Source: Myrica gale (lineage: Eukaryota > Streptophyta > Magnoliopsida > Fagales > Myricaceae). From it: 64,000 nucleotides of DNA. Positions 24,904 through 36,932 of this stretch are shown piece after piece (the first letter of the stretch is position 1; every line of letters starts with the position of its first letter). The translations under genes were made by a program, and so were the position numbers. The notes under the pieces are model-generated. The model was not told the origin of the DNA. It saw only the letters and a program-made list of their open reading frames with translations, and did no database searches. The stretch lies in the NCBI GenBank assembly GCA_963930655.1, contig OZ005604.1:320001-384000 (forward strand), in the 5' to 3' direction.

Positions 24904-26167
24904 AGCTTTTGCCCTAATTAGTTGAAATCTTTTATTGTCTACAAGATCAATATAAAACCACCATTTATAGCTAATTAATTAATTATCGTGCATGAGACTG
25001 CAGAACCTTTGAGTATTTCCAAACGAAAGTGATCATCAATTTGTTCTTACCAAGAGACCTTAAGTTGGATCAATGAGATCAGGTTCTTCAATTAAGAATG
25101 GTGACTTTTGCAAGGTATATATATATATATTATGTGTGGCTGATAAACTCCTACCTTTTCCTTTTGTAAATAGTGCTATCACATCTTTAAAAACTAATTA
25201 ACCAAATCTTTTGCCGACAGTCACTAACATTTACCTATATATATGTCTTGCGAAAACTTATGACCCTTGACCAAGAATATATATATGTACATATATATTT
25301 AACTGACAAAGACATCATACCTAATAAGGTAATTAAGGGTTAACTAATTCAAAAGACATCAATGCTAACCAAAAGTCACCATTGTTAAACAGCTGATCTT
25401 TGGATGAACTTAAAGTTTTTAGCATAAATATATTAATGAATATTGTCTCTAAGCTGTATGAGTGATTAACGTTTCTGAAATAGAGAATTAGATTTAATTG
25501 AAACACTAAAACAGCTCATAATTTTGATGTGGGGGCCGGCTATGCAGGATGACCGGATATGGTAGCTTCAATTCGTCGAATAAGCGAATGCAGGGAAGAA
25601 AAAATAAGTTTCTACCGAACATGTTGTGTGGTGTTAATTAGCGCTTAAACGATCATGAATAGACGAATGGCCTAATTAGACAATCATAAATATTGGAAAT
25701 CTTGTTCATTGAAGTCAATTAGTTGTCACAGCTGATCTGTTCCTTATATATGCAATTACGTACTGATCCTAAGAGATACTGTGAAGACTTTTTCCGATCG
25801 AGCTTACCATTGCCAGCTTCTTTTCATGTCACCCAAATAATCCAGGCTAAAACAAATAAGTTGATGTTTTTTTTCCCAAGCCAATCATGTTGACGTTGTT
25901 CGTCAAGTTCAGAGCATCACCATTAACGCCACAAATACTCACATTCCAGCACAAACACCAAAAGTACTCCAGGCTCCAGCAATTAAGTAATGCACAAAAA
26001 CTAATTAAAGTAATTCCCAGAAAGAACAGCTCACATCAGGTACAACAGGGCTGATGGACAGTAATAACAAACAGAAAAACAGAGTTCTAAATTTATTCTT
26101 GTCATACAAAAAGAGAGCTAAGTGCCAGGGAAAATTCATTCATGCATGCCAGACGTGAAATTAGTTG
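24904..26167. other. Upstream region of copy A, tandem-duplicated spacer
   Basis: Non-coding. Parts recur upstream of the other copies: for example the ggctatgcagg ... gatatggtagct ... aacatgttgtg stretch near 25530-25630 recurs near 27930-28020 and 34190-34300. Another patch, cgagcttaccatt ... cccaaat near 25800-25850, recurs near 31660, 34380 and 37120. No other gene seen. Confidence 0.6.
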
Positions 26168-26635
26168 TCATGGCCATCTCCATTTTCTTTCGACCATGCG
26201 TCTAAAATCAAGCATGCAACGAAATGCACATTCCATTTACTTTCGAGGAACAACATCAGTTATCCCTCTCATGCATCGTTTAGCACACATTCTAGCCCAA
26301 TTGTTCCTCCATTTTTGTGCGAACCAGCCTTTGCATCTTAGCATGCAGGCAGATGCACATTTCATATACTCCTCAGGATCGTGATCTATTTTATGCCTGC
26401 ATTTTACATCACAGTATTCAAAGCAAATAATGATAGGTGGATCAGTACTTCTGATATTATCCGAAGGGGTACTCGAGAAAAAGCAAGAGGGCCGTAGGGA
26501 ATTAGGGCAATTTGCATGAGCTGTCTCTAGCATGATCACAATCAACGACACTATTGTCATTACAACTGTTCTTCTACAATGCAGTTTCTTCCATAGCTTT
26601 AATTTGCCCTGATCAGTTGAAATATTTTCTTCCAT
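26168..26635 (-). pseudogene. Cysteine-rich peptide gene, copy B, probably broken
   Basis: Homologous to copy A across its length: signal-peptide-like MTIVSLIVIMLETAHA, then CFEYCDVKC, CASACMLRC and CAKRC. An open frame of 132 codons (26237-26635) exists, but relative to the paralogues its N-terminal reading differs and its C-terminal CX3C unit is outside the frame, although the DNA for that unit remains down to 26168. It could still make a shorter peptide. I favour a decaying copy. Confidence 0.6.
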
Positions 26636-26801
26636 GCATGAGCTGCACCTTTGAGTGTTTCCAAATGAGAATTGATTTGCTCTAACCGAATCATAAACCA
26701 GACAATTAACTTTTACGAATTCAGTCACTAACAATTATTTATATTAATATGGCTTGCCAAAAACTCATGACTCTTGACGGAGAAAAACTAATTGAAAAGG
26801 C

Positions 26802-26825
26802 ATTATATATATATATATATATATA
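26802..26825. repeat. Short (TA)n microsatellite
   Basis: About 12 TA units a little upstream of the TRIM. Confidence 0.85.
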
Positions 26826-26861
26826 CCTTATAATACTTCAAAAGGCATCAAACCCAAGGCA

Positions 26862-27779
26862 TGTTGAAATGTGGTGTAGTCTCACATTGCTTAGCAAGTG
26901 TTGGAAGATTTTGGCTTATAAATAAGACACCCTTGTAATCTTTTAATTTCATAAATGAGATGTAATAAATTCAATTGAGTTTTTCACAATTGGGTGTCTC
27001 ATTTATCTAAAATAAAAAATTTTATTTCTAACATGTTGAGAAATGTGTAGTCCCACATTGCTTAGGCAATGTGGGCATGTTAGATTTTTGGCTTATAAAT
27101 AAGCCCTCCTATGTAACTTTTTTAATATAAGTGAGTTAACATAACAAATCCAAAAAATAAATTCTCGGCTTAGTACCGACAATTTCCTGGCTCAGTACCG
27201 GCAATCTTTGTTATTATTTTTTTTTTAATTATTTTTTTTATTAGACAATGTGGGCATGTGAGATTTTAGGCTTATAAATATAAGCCCCCTTGTAACATTT
27301 TTTTCATAACTAAGAACTAATAAATTCAATTGGGTATTCCCATAATTGGATGTCTCATTTATCAAATTTTAAATTTTTATTTCTAACATGGTATCAAAGC
27401 AAGGTTTTCGGCTTTAGTCCGGTTACCTCCTGACGACCATCCGGCTTTCTCCCGGCAACTTTCCTGGCTCAGTACCGGCTCATTACCGGCAACTTCCCGG
27501 CTCAGTACCGGCAACCTTTGTTTTTTTTTTCCTGTAATTATTTTTGTAACTTAAACTCAAGGTTTGTCGGTTTGTCCACCTTGAATTTGCGGGGGAGTGT
27601 TGAAATGTGGTGTAGTCCCACATTGCTTAGCAATGTGAGGTGTTGGAAGATTTTGGCTTATAAATAAGCCACCCTTGTAATCTTTTAATTTCATAAATGA
27701 GATGTGATAAATTCAATTGAGTTTTTCACAATTGGGTGTCTCATTTATCTAAAGTAAAAAAAAAAATTTATTTCTAACA
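26862..27779 (+). mobile_element. TRIM-like miniature LTR element with stacked LTRs
   Basis: A 918-bp fossil is bounded by TGTTGAAATG and ttctaaca and flanked by a perfect 5-bp duplication AGGCA (26857-26861 and 27780-27784). LTR 1 is 26862-27033 (172 bp), a second LTR-like unit runs 27034-27388, and the last LTR is 27598-27779 (182 bp). A tRNA-Met-type primer site tggtatcaaagc follows at 27389, and a polypurine tract gcgggggag precedes 27598. Each LTR has gtcccacattgc ... ggcttataaataag, a TATA-like core. The short interior holds repeated ggctcagtaccggcaac units and no protein. An empty site exists near 25365. Confidence 0.8.
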
Positions 27780-28039
27780 AGGCAAAAGCCACCATTTTTA
27801 AACACGTACGCCTCTTTGTATGAACCAAAGGTTTTTGCTTAATTAAATGAGAATCTCTAAGTATGAACGAATATATATACTTTCGAAACAGACAATTAGA
27901 ATTGTGAACCAATAAAGAGCTAATTTTGATGTGGCTACTGGCTATGCAGGGTGACTAGATATGGTAGCTCCAATCCAAATAAGCGGTTCGAGGGAACAAC
28001 AAATATGTTCCTTCCAAACATGTTGTGTTCATGCATGGT

Positions 28040-29276
28040 GAACTCCAAGGGCACATAGGAACTTAGAAGCAACTGTGGAGTGGTGTGCGATGAATCTGAA
28101 AGGAAACTCCCTTGAATCTCGTGTAAACAGGTTGGTTTCTTCAGCCTTTGTCTACTCTATTGGGCGAGAGAGGAATCTCGTGTAGAGGCCCTAATATTTC
28201 AAAACCAATTTGTACAACCTCAGCAAAATATTTATAAACCGTAAAAAGCCTAAAAATATAAATCTGAGCCCTAAAATTTACATTAGCATATCCGATATTT
28301 CCAATATCGAGGAAAATCTCCTAAAATAATAAAATATCGAATTCTCCAACATTAATCTCTAAAAGTACTCTTGCAAAACATGCCTTAGAAGCGCAAATCT
28401 AAGGGGTGAGCTACGACTAGCTCAGTAAGTAGCAAGTCAATGGGGGTTGGACTTTATCACAATAACCGAAATCCAAAATAAAATAATACAACTTTATAAC
28501 AAAAATATCCAAGGCTGCGCAATATAAAGAAATCACCAATGGTCACACTGACCTTCAGGCCACAAAGATATATCACCAGCACAAGGACAATTTTCACAGT
28601 ATGCTCAAGTTATAAATATTTCAATTGAGTTTCACAAAAATCAAGACAATCTCATTTTAACCAAAAATTGTTTAGTTCTCCAAATAATACATCAAAACCA
28701 TATAAAATACGGTGCACGTTCAAAATCTCAATGAAGAACCACTTACCTCAAACGCTTAATCAATCCTTAAAGCGTCTCCAATAATTGTCGAACAATCTCT
28801 CAGAACCTAATAGCATCACCTTAATCCAAATGTTGGTCTCCAATACAAATTCTCTGCGACTATTTATTAACCTCAATCTCTTCTACTTTTAAAATTCAAA
28901 ACTTACCTCTATCCATCACTTTTAAATTCAAACATATTGTCTTTATCTATATCTTTCAAATTCAAATATAAGAATAATCTTTATCCATATCTTAACCTTT
29001 AAATTAAAACCTAAGATCAAGTCTCTATTCAAACCTTTAAATTCAAATATATATCATATCTCCATATAAGCACCTTTAAATTCAAACCTATGATCAAATC
29101 TCTATTCAAACCTTTAAATTCAAATATAGATCATATCTCCATATCAGCACCTTTTAAATTCAAAAATAAAATTCAACCTCTATCCAAAAATCAAAGATAG
29201 GATTAAGCCTTATCTTTTCGTTTAAAATTCGAATTACTCACTTACACCTTTTTCGGGATGGAGTATTATAGAGGAG
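28040..29276 (-). mobile_element. Probable LTR fossil, ends not fixed
   Basis: About 1.2 kb present in this spacer but absent from the matching spacer at 34.3 kb. It has a ggtgagctacgactagctcag motif often seen in plant LTR elements, repeated ttcaaattc[a/c] patches at 28880-29170 and an end like tcgggatggagtatta, the complement of common gypsy LTR starts. No clean site duplication was found, so the limits are approximate and the call is tentative. No coding domain. Confidence 0.4.
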
Positions 29277-29704
29277 GTCTCATATATATAGTTTCCATCT
29301 GAACTAGGAGATCAGTTGAAGGACGTCTTCAGCATCGAAGAGCTATGGACCAACCACAGTTTGGCAAGTTAAGATCTCATCGTTAACGTCAATAAAAAAA
29401 ATGAGACATGTGACATAATTTTAATGGTAAAATTATGACATAACATGTAATGTGTAAAACTTAATAGTTTTGGATGCACTTAAATAAAAGGTAATTAGAA
29501 GACAAAAAGTGCAGTTAAAAAATAAAAAATAAAAAGTGCAACTTTCTCGCTAAACCATAAACAAACCATAACTCAAGTGACCTGAATTCGAGGTAAATAA
29601 ATTTCAGCATTAATTTGAATTTTGAGTCTTGGTATATATTGATCACTTCTGTGCATGTTAAGTTGTTCCTTCTTTTTTTGTATGGTTTTTTAGTCCAATG
29701 TACA

Positions 29705-30814
29705 TGAAAAACAAGGTTTAGACCCTAAAGAATACATAGAGGGGAGTGAATAGGTGTTAGTACTTTTTTTTTCTATGAATAGACAAATTTAGAACAAGTC
29801 CTAAAAGAGTCTCATATAGATCTGAAAAATATTTAACAATCAACAAATATGTGGTGGAATATTAAAATAAATATCAAATAAAAATATCAATCAGAAATAA
29901 TAAATCAATCACATGCCGAGACAAGATATTTATTGACTAAGTGGAAAACTTTGAATCACTCCGAGTTAGCAGCCACCAAAAATTTACTAGAAGATAAACC
30001 TTACACCGGTGACTCAGATACGGGCAACATTCAGTTGCATGACTCTGACTACCCGAAGTAATAATCTAGGTAATCCAACCTAGATTCACTCCCTTGCGGT
30101 TAACCCTTAGCCTTCTAAGGCTCTTCTTGTAAATCTCTTCACCACCGGTAACTCCAGTTTCCAATCTCCTTAAGCTCTCTGAAGGCTTCTCATAAGAGAT
30201 GGTTTCAATGGTGATTGATATAAGAGAGATAAAATATAAACACTTTAGGTGCAAAGGTCTCAAAGAATTTTTCTCTCAAGCATAAGACACCAAGGAAAGA
30301 TGAAAAATAACTTGGGTATACATCTTGGACGTTTTTCTCACTGTTTAATTAAATAGAAAAAGATAAGAAATTTTGAAATCAAAGAAATTTTGCTCGAGCC
30401 AAGTTAGGGTGAAATACACTGTACAGAAAAGTGTCAATTTAGTTCGAGCCAAGCTGGAGCATAGCTTGGGTGAAATACACTGTATAAAAAATGTCAATTT
30501 CGCTTAAACCAAGCTAGGGTGAAACTTACTGTACGTATAGAAAATCACATATTTCGCTCGAGCTATGGTCAGGCGAAAATCAAGCGAATATCATATTCCG
30601 GAAATACATTGGAGAAATTTAGGATTGGATCACACTTCACGAATTTGAGCTCCTCTTTCAAAATTCGAACGCCCTTCATTATTATCTTCATGATTCAAAT
30701 GTTTTTCAATCCTAATCTTTTTAGGAGCCATATTGAATACTTAAACAAACCTTTATTTAAAAAATTCAAATTACAACTCAAATTTTGAAACGGAATATGT
30801 CAAAAACACTAACA
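29705..30814 (-). mobile_element. Solo LTR, Copia-type
   Basis: A 1110-bp fossil from TGAAAAACAAGG to ACACTAACA. Flanks GTACA (29700-29704) and GTAGA (30815-30819) form a site duplication with one difference. The uninterrupted sequence is preserved near 32735-32750 in the paralogous spacer before copy D (taacgtacacacc). It has the tagagg...gtgaatagg motif near the same end as the 13.2 kb LTR. No internal domains, so a solo LTR. Confidence 0.75.
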
Positions 30815-30972
30815 GTAGACACCAACACTGCAGATGGTTGATGATAATAAACAAACAAAAAATACATTCATTCATGTAATACATGAAAGTGATGGAGATC
30901 GAAAGACGAAGAGACCTAAATATGAGGGAAAGTTCACACATTGTGAGACAGTACTAGACGTGAAGCTAGTCG

Positions 30973-31398
30973 TCATGGACATCTTAATTTAAGACTGAAC
31001 AAGCGTCTCCAACGATGCATGCAAAGAGATGCACATTCCATGAACTTTTTAGGAACGACAACATCATGTCGCCGTTCCATGCATTCTTTAGCACATAGGT
31101 CAGCCCAAATGTTATACCGTGTTCGTACGTACTTGACACTGCATCTTAACATGAAGCCATATGCACATTTCATATAGTCGTCAAGATCACGGTGCTCTGT
31201 TTTTCGCATGCATTCTGCATCACACTCTTTAAAGCAAACAATACTAGGTTTATCAACTTTCATGTCTGTAGGGGACGAAACAATGCAAGAAGGCCCTCGG
31301 GAAGGGCAATTTGCATGCGCTGCATCTAGCATGATCACAACCAACACTATTGTCTTCACATCTATACTACACCAGCTTCTAGTACCAGTTTCTTCCAT
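30973..31398 (-). CDS. Secreted cysteine-rich peptide, CX3C repeat family (copy C)
   Basis: A 141-residue intact frame, taking the MEETG start shared with copy A (an upstream in-frame ATG at 31488 would disrupt the signal peptide). The signal peptide ends LDAAHA. The mature chain has CFKECDAEC, then CAYGFMLRC, where the second cysteine of the usual CX3CX3C is a phenylalanine, then CAKEC and CASLC near the C-terminus. The basic tail RRLFSLKLRCP ends with an added cysteine. The lost and gained cysteines could re-pair or leave free thiols. It sits in a block duplicated as copy E. Function unknown beyond probable secretion. Confidence 0.72.
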   Translation of the reverse strand: MEETGTRSWCSIDVKTIVLVVIMLDAAHANCPSRGPSCIVSSPTDMKVDKPSIVCFKECDAECMRKTEHRDLDDYMKCAYGFMLRCSVKYVRTRYNIWADLCAKECMERRHDVVVPKKFMECASLCMHRWRRLFSLKLRCP

Positions 31399-32884
31399 AG
31401 CAGCTTGTGCCCTATGTATTGGAAAAGCTAGCTCACTCAATAACCACCATTTATATATATAACCAAGTATCGTACATGAGCTCTGCACCTTTGAGTATTT
31501 CTAATGGAAAGTCAATTTGTTGTTTACCAATATATCTTATATAAATAGAATTAATTGTGACTTTTGCGAGGTATAATGGCCGTTCATACATTTTTATTTT
31601 GTAAATTGTCTGATCATATATATCCACGAAAACCAACCAAAAAGTATACCAAAAATTACTTTTTATCGAGCTTACCATTACCAATTTCTTTTCAATTGTC
31701 GGGCAAATATATAGTACTAAAAATAATAAAGGTCGAACGTCTTGCAAAAAGCTCATGATCGATCAGTACCCTTTGATCACCATGAAAAGATAACTGATCG
31801 AAAAGCCATCAATAATATCCCTTGCAGCAATTCAGAACAGCTTCAAATTACGTACTTACCGGAAGCCAGCTGAAAGTTATTTAATTATTTTAAATGAAAA
31901 ATTATATGAATGCATTTTAAAGAAGGATCAGAAATTACTCCAACAGCTTATTTTGTAGTGAATATATATGCACGAGGATCGTCTGAACGGTTACAACAAA
32001 TATAAAAAGAGAAAATACATTTTTCACTTACGAACTGTCCTTGTTTTATACTTTGCACATAAACCATAACATGTAAGAAATTATTCTCATAAACTACCAT
32101 TTCCTAATATATTGCACCCTCTATCTATTTTTTCTGTCAAATTAGATAATAAATGAATTAAAAAAAACAAAATGATGATTATGTCATAAAAAATTAAAAT
32201 CAATTGAATTAAAAGTTACATTAAAATGTATAATTATCATTTAAAAAAACATTTTTCGTCTAATTAAATAAAAATAAATGAAGTGTGAAATATTTAAAAA
32301 TAGATAATTTATGAATGTAATATCTTAAACGCGGTTTAGCGGGCATATCCAACTTATTAATTGGATCGTGCCACGGGAGGTGGGGGTGGCTCTCTTTCTA
32401 CAGGGAAATCCACGTCGTGCGGGAATTGGCTCGTTGCATTGCATATTAGCGAATCCACTCAGCCCAAAACAAATTCTCTTGAGATAGCACTAAACCAGAA
32501 ACTAGGTCCAAAACGATAGAAACCAAAGCCACAAAATCCGACTTATTGGCCCTAGTGCACACACGCTAATATTGTAACGCCCAGTCTAAAAGCAGCCCCT
32601 AATTAATATATATATATAAAGAATGCCGATAACGAGAAATTTACCCCATTTCTTTGTGCCATTGAACCGCGCGAGGAGCACGGAGTTCTTCAAGTCGTTC
32701 CTTCCTTTTAGTACGGTTTTTTGAGTCTAACGTACACACCAACACTCAGATGGTTGATCATCACAAACAAACAAAAAATACATTCGTAATACATAAAATT
32801 GATGGAGAGAGACGAAAAGGCCTAAATACAAGAGAAAGATCACACAGTGTGAGACAGTAATATAACTACACGTGAAGCTAGTCT
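31399..32884. other. Spacer behind copy C, duplicated at 36.7-37.9 kb
   Basis: No gene. It contains a stretch starting near 32030 (cttacgaactgtcc ... actttgcacataaa) and the ttattaattggatcgtgcca segment near 32355, both repeated near 37260 and 37585. The region just upstream of 31398 matches that upstream of copy E except for the MITE there, so it preserves that element's empty site at about 31462-31475. Confidence 0.6.
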
Positions 32885-33325
32885 TCATTGCCATCTTAAT
32901 TTACGACCGAACAAGCGTCTCCAATGACGCATGCAAAGCAATGCACATTCCATGAACTTTTGAGGAACAGCATCGTGTTCCTCTTCCATGCATGCATCGT
33001 TTACCGTACATATGACAGACCAAGTGTTTGTGTGTAGCCGTTCGAACCGGCCTTTGCATCTTTTCATGCCGTCAGAAGCACATTCCATATACTCTTCACT
33101 TCAAGATCACGATGCTCTATTTTACGCATGCATATTACATCACACTCTTCATAGCAAACGATAATAGGCGGATCAAATGTAATATCTGAAGTAAGGGTCG
33201 AGAAAAAGCAAGAGGGCTGTTGGGAAGGGCAATGTGCATGCGCTACATAATATTCTACGATCATGATCATCACAGCTAACACTATTGCATGTCTTCGCAA
33301 CTGTGCCTCTACCAGTTGCTTCCAT
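32885..33325 (-). pseudogene. Cysteine-rich peptide gene, copy D, broken
   Basis: The family pattern is readable in pieces: a signal-peptide-like part with AHAHCPSQQPSC, then CYEECDVIC, a KRCKGRFERL segment and a CALLC unit with the RRLFGRKLRW tail. These lie in different frames, so it is interrupted at least twice relative to copies A and C. The MEATG-type start corresponds to the ATG at 33325. Confidence 0.75.
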
Positions 33326-34909
33326 AGCAGCTTGCTTGTGCAGTACTCGGTAATGGTAAAGCCAGGCCACTCAATGACCACCTTTTATAGCTTAGTATTT
33401 TTCATGAGCTGCAACCTTTCAGTATTTCCAAACGAAAGTCAATTAATTGCTCTTGCCAATTGATAATCTTATATAAATAGGACATTTTAACTTCAACAAA
33501 GATATCTTTAGGACTAATGGTGATTTGTAAAAGGTATATATAATGAAGGATCATATATAAATGTTCTTTTTGTAAGTAGCTAGTCCGATCATATCCTTAA
33601 AAACCAACCAAATTAAACTACTGCCAGCAGTCGCCAATAATTACTTATATGTTTTGCGAAAAGGTCATGACCATTGACCATGAAAACATAACTGATCAAA
33701 TCATAGTACCGTACTGCAATTCAAAAGGTATCAATTAAATTACGTCCTTATACCAAAATCCAGAGTCGTTTATGTAGCTTAAATTCAAATTATCTCTAAG
33801 CATGAATAGAAATTAAGGGATATATATATGTAATTGAGCAGGCGTGATTTAGGAAATTAACATGTACATATATACGGAGTGGAGAGAATTAAGGACAATG
33901 CTAATTTTCTTACTGGAAGAGAAGGAACGTACTACAAGATCAACGTTCCCATGGTCGACGCATTTAGCATCGAGGGTTTGCGGACCGACTATACAATTTG
34001 GCAAGTTAAGATCTCACCGTTATATTTAAGGAAAAAACATGAGGTACAATTTTAACATTCAAATTATAACATCAGGTACTGCAACGTATCAAGTAATTTG
34101 GTAGTTTTGTTTAAAAATTTCAAGGGGAGAAGATAGTTAGATGGTAAAAAGTAAGAATTTGATATATTACTCAACGGCTCATCTTGACGTGGCTATGAAC
34201 GATGACCTGATATAATAAGTACGTAGCTCCAATCCAGAGGAATGGCAAGGGGGAACAACAAATTATAAGTTCCTACCGAACATGTTGCGTTGGTGTCTAA
34301 TGATTAATATATAAGACAAACTGGATGAGAGAATCATATATATTTAGAAGTCTATTTAGAGGTACTGGAAATACTTTTATCGAGCATACCATTACCAATT
34401 TCTTTTCAATTGTCACCCAAATATATATATAGTACTAAAAATAATAAAGGCCGATCGAACGTTTTCTTTTTGATTTGGCTTATATATACGCAACACTCAT
34501 TAATTTGATTGTACTGAAATTTTACTTGGGGATCAGCTAGCTGACGGACACCTTCAGCATCGAGGGGCTACGGACCGACCATAGTTTGGCAAATTAAGAT
34601 CTCATCGTTAACGACGTCAATAAAAGAATGAGACATGCATGTGACAATATAATTTTAATGGTAAAATTATGACATACAGTGTCAAACTTAGTAGTTTTGG
34701 ATGATACACTTAAATAAAAGGTAATTAGAAGATAAAAAGTGTAGTTATTCTTTTAAAAAAAATAAAGTGCAACTTCCTTGCTGAACCGTAAACAAACCAT
34801 AACTCCAGTGAGCTGATCAAGTCGTGGTAAATAAATTTCAGCATTAATTTGAATTTTGAGTCTTTTGTAAATATTGACCACTTCCATGTCAAGTTGTTCT
34901 TTCTTTTTT
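33326..34909. other. Spacer between copies D and E
   Basis: No gene. It keeps uninterrupted versions of sequences that carry insertions in the B-C spacer. 34535-34910 is the counterpart of 29300-29700. A shorter related patch occurs at about 33940-34100. Confidence 0.6.
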
Positions 34910-36099
34910 TGTTACAACAATTGTTTGGCATGCTCACGTGTTTATCTTTGTTAGGGGCTCTTTTGTTCTTTGTGGTGTTTCTTAAAGAAAGAAAATCAAT
35001 AGCTGGACGCATGATGCTCTAGAGTCTTCATCAAGGGCATTATGGTCTAGGCAAACTTTCTAGAATATGTGAGAAAGGAAGTTACATTGGCTAGCCATTC
35101 ACGTGTGGATTAAAAACAGATCTGGAATTTTCGATTTGGCACTTCACGCGAGATTTTCAGACGTTGGTTCAAGATACATATCGCTTCAAGATTTGATTAA
35201 TCTGCTTCGTCTTTTTCTCGATGGTTATGTGCTGATTTTCGTGAAAAACTTCTTTGATGAATATTGAGTATATAATGAGAGTTTATATTCGATCACCGTG
35301 TTCCTTATTTTAACTTCTTTGAAGTTGAAGATCCAGAGGTTCTGGATTGGAAGTGGCTGAAGGTTTCAGCTGTGACCCTTGATTGCACAAGATTTGTCCA
35401 TTGAGATCAAGTGTCGTCCAAAATCGTGGTTTCCGTGTTGGGCTTAGAGGTTCTACGTCCTGTTGAGATTCGATTTACGGTAAATCGAGTTTGATTCAAA
35501 GTGTTGTTGATAGGCTAGGTTAGTCGCTTCGATAGATCACTTTGTAATCAATTGGAAACTAGTGGATTCGAACGGCCTACGGGCCCGGAGAGTTTTTTTC
35601 CTTAAGGAAGTTCCTTAGGGAGTTTCTTTTTGTAACCATTTTCGGTCTTACGTGTATTTTATAGCTCTTGATTTGATTAGTTATTCTTTTACTAACCAAA
35701 TTTGCTATTTGCGTTGTGAGTGTTCATTTTTAAGACTTATCAATCATCACTCAATGATCTGATTGGTGAGTGTCTTAGTAAATTATGGTTTTCGGTAAGA
35801 TTATTCAATTGATTGTGTGAATCTGAATATTTTATTTCTTTGTAGTTTCTTCGGAGTCACTTACAGTTCTTCCAGATTCCCCTGTTTTATAGATTCATTT
35901 TTAATTATTTTTATGTTCATATATTCATATCTGATTGTTAATTAAGTCTTTGAATATTGATAACATTGTGTTTGAGTTCATATTATTGAAAATAAGTTTT
36001 AAGTTTTTAAAAAAGAAGTTATTTGATATTTTTTTTAAATATACCTATTCACCCCCTCTAGGTAGTTTCCACATATTTTGGTCTAAATTAGGTTGTTCA
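34910..36099 (+). mobile_element. Solo LTR, Copia-type
   Basis: A 1190-bp fossil from TGTTACAACAATTG to GGTTGTTCA, flanked by ttttt and tttta in a T-rich target. Near its 3' end it has ctattcaccccctctaggta, the usual end motif of plant Copia LTRs, which gives plus orientation. The intact target can be seen near 32707-32725 in the paralogous spacer. No internal domain. Confidence 0.65.
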
Positions 36100-36241
36100 T
36101 TTTAATTAGTACGGTTTTTGAAAAGAAAAAATACATTCATTCGTGTAATCAATACATGAAAGTGATGGAGAGAGAAGAATAGATCTAAATACGAGAGAAA
36201 GTTCACAAAATGTGAGACAGTGCTAGACGTGAAGCAAGTCG

Positions 36242-36671
36242 TCATGGCCATCTTAGTTTAGGACTGAACAAGCGTCTCCAACGTCGACGCATGCAAAGAT
36301 ATGCACATTCCATGAACTTTTCAAGAACAACAACATCATGTGGCTGTTTCATGCATCTTTTAGCACATATGTCAGCCCAAGCGTTATAGTGCTCGTAGGT
36401 ACTTGACTTTGCATCTTAACATGCAGTCATACGCACATTTCACATACTCGTCAAGATCACGGTGCTCTGTTTCACGCATGCATTCTGCATCACACTCTTT
36501 AAAGCAAACAATACTAGGTTTATCAACTTTCATGTCTGCATGGGTCGAAACAACGCAAGAAGGCCCTCAGGAAGGGCAATTTGCATGCGCTGCATCTAGC
36601 ATGATCACAACCAACACTATTGTCTTCACAACTATACTGCACCAGCTTCTAGTATCATGAGTTCCTTCCAT
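36242..36671 (-). pseudogene. Cysteine-rich peptide gene, copy E, broken
   Basis: Very close to copy C: the signal region VVIMLDAAHANC, then CFKECDAEC with the next cysteine-rich unit, are all readable. It lacks a continuous frame, with at least two interruptions. It keeps the cysteine in the central CX3CX3C that copy C has replaced, so the loss in C came after or apart from the block duplication. Confidence 0.75.
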
Positions 36672-36736
36672 AGCAGCTTGTGCCCTCTGTATTGGTAAAG
36701 CTAGCTCCTTCAATAACCACCATTTATATAGCCAAG

Positions 36737-36932
36737 GTTGTGTTTGTGTTGTAAAATTTTAGTGTTGTTAAAATTTTAGGTATTGGGTTTAGTGAAAAAG
36801 TGAAGAGAGAAGTAATTTTTTATATTTTTTGTAGTAAATAGTAATGATTTGATGGGGAGAAAGAGATTATATTGTAATATTTAATTGTGTTAAAATTTTA
36901 GAGAGGGTAAAATTTTGGTACACAAACGCACC
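36737..36932. mobile_element. MITE, GTTTG-type family (copy 2)
   Basis: A 196-bp element starting gttgtgtttgtgtt and ending acacaaacgcacc, with 5-bp duplication CCAAG on both sides. The orthologous position behind copy C reads ataaccaagtatcg without the element: a natural empty site. Its interior shares ggtattgggtttagtg and aaaaagtgaagagag with the 45.6 kb copy in opposite orientation. Confidence 0.85.

Noticed and set aside
26862-27779. Possible Cassandra element (5S rRNA-bearing TRIM)
   Set aside because: The LTRs lack the 5S internal promoter sequence, so only the general TRIM label is used.
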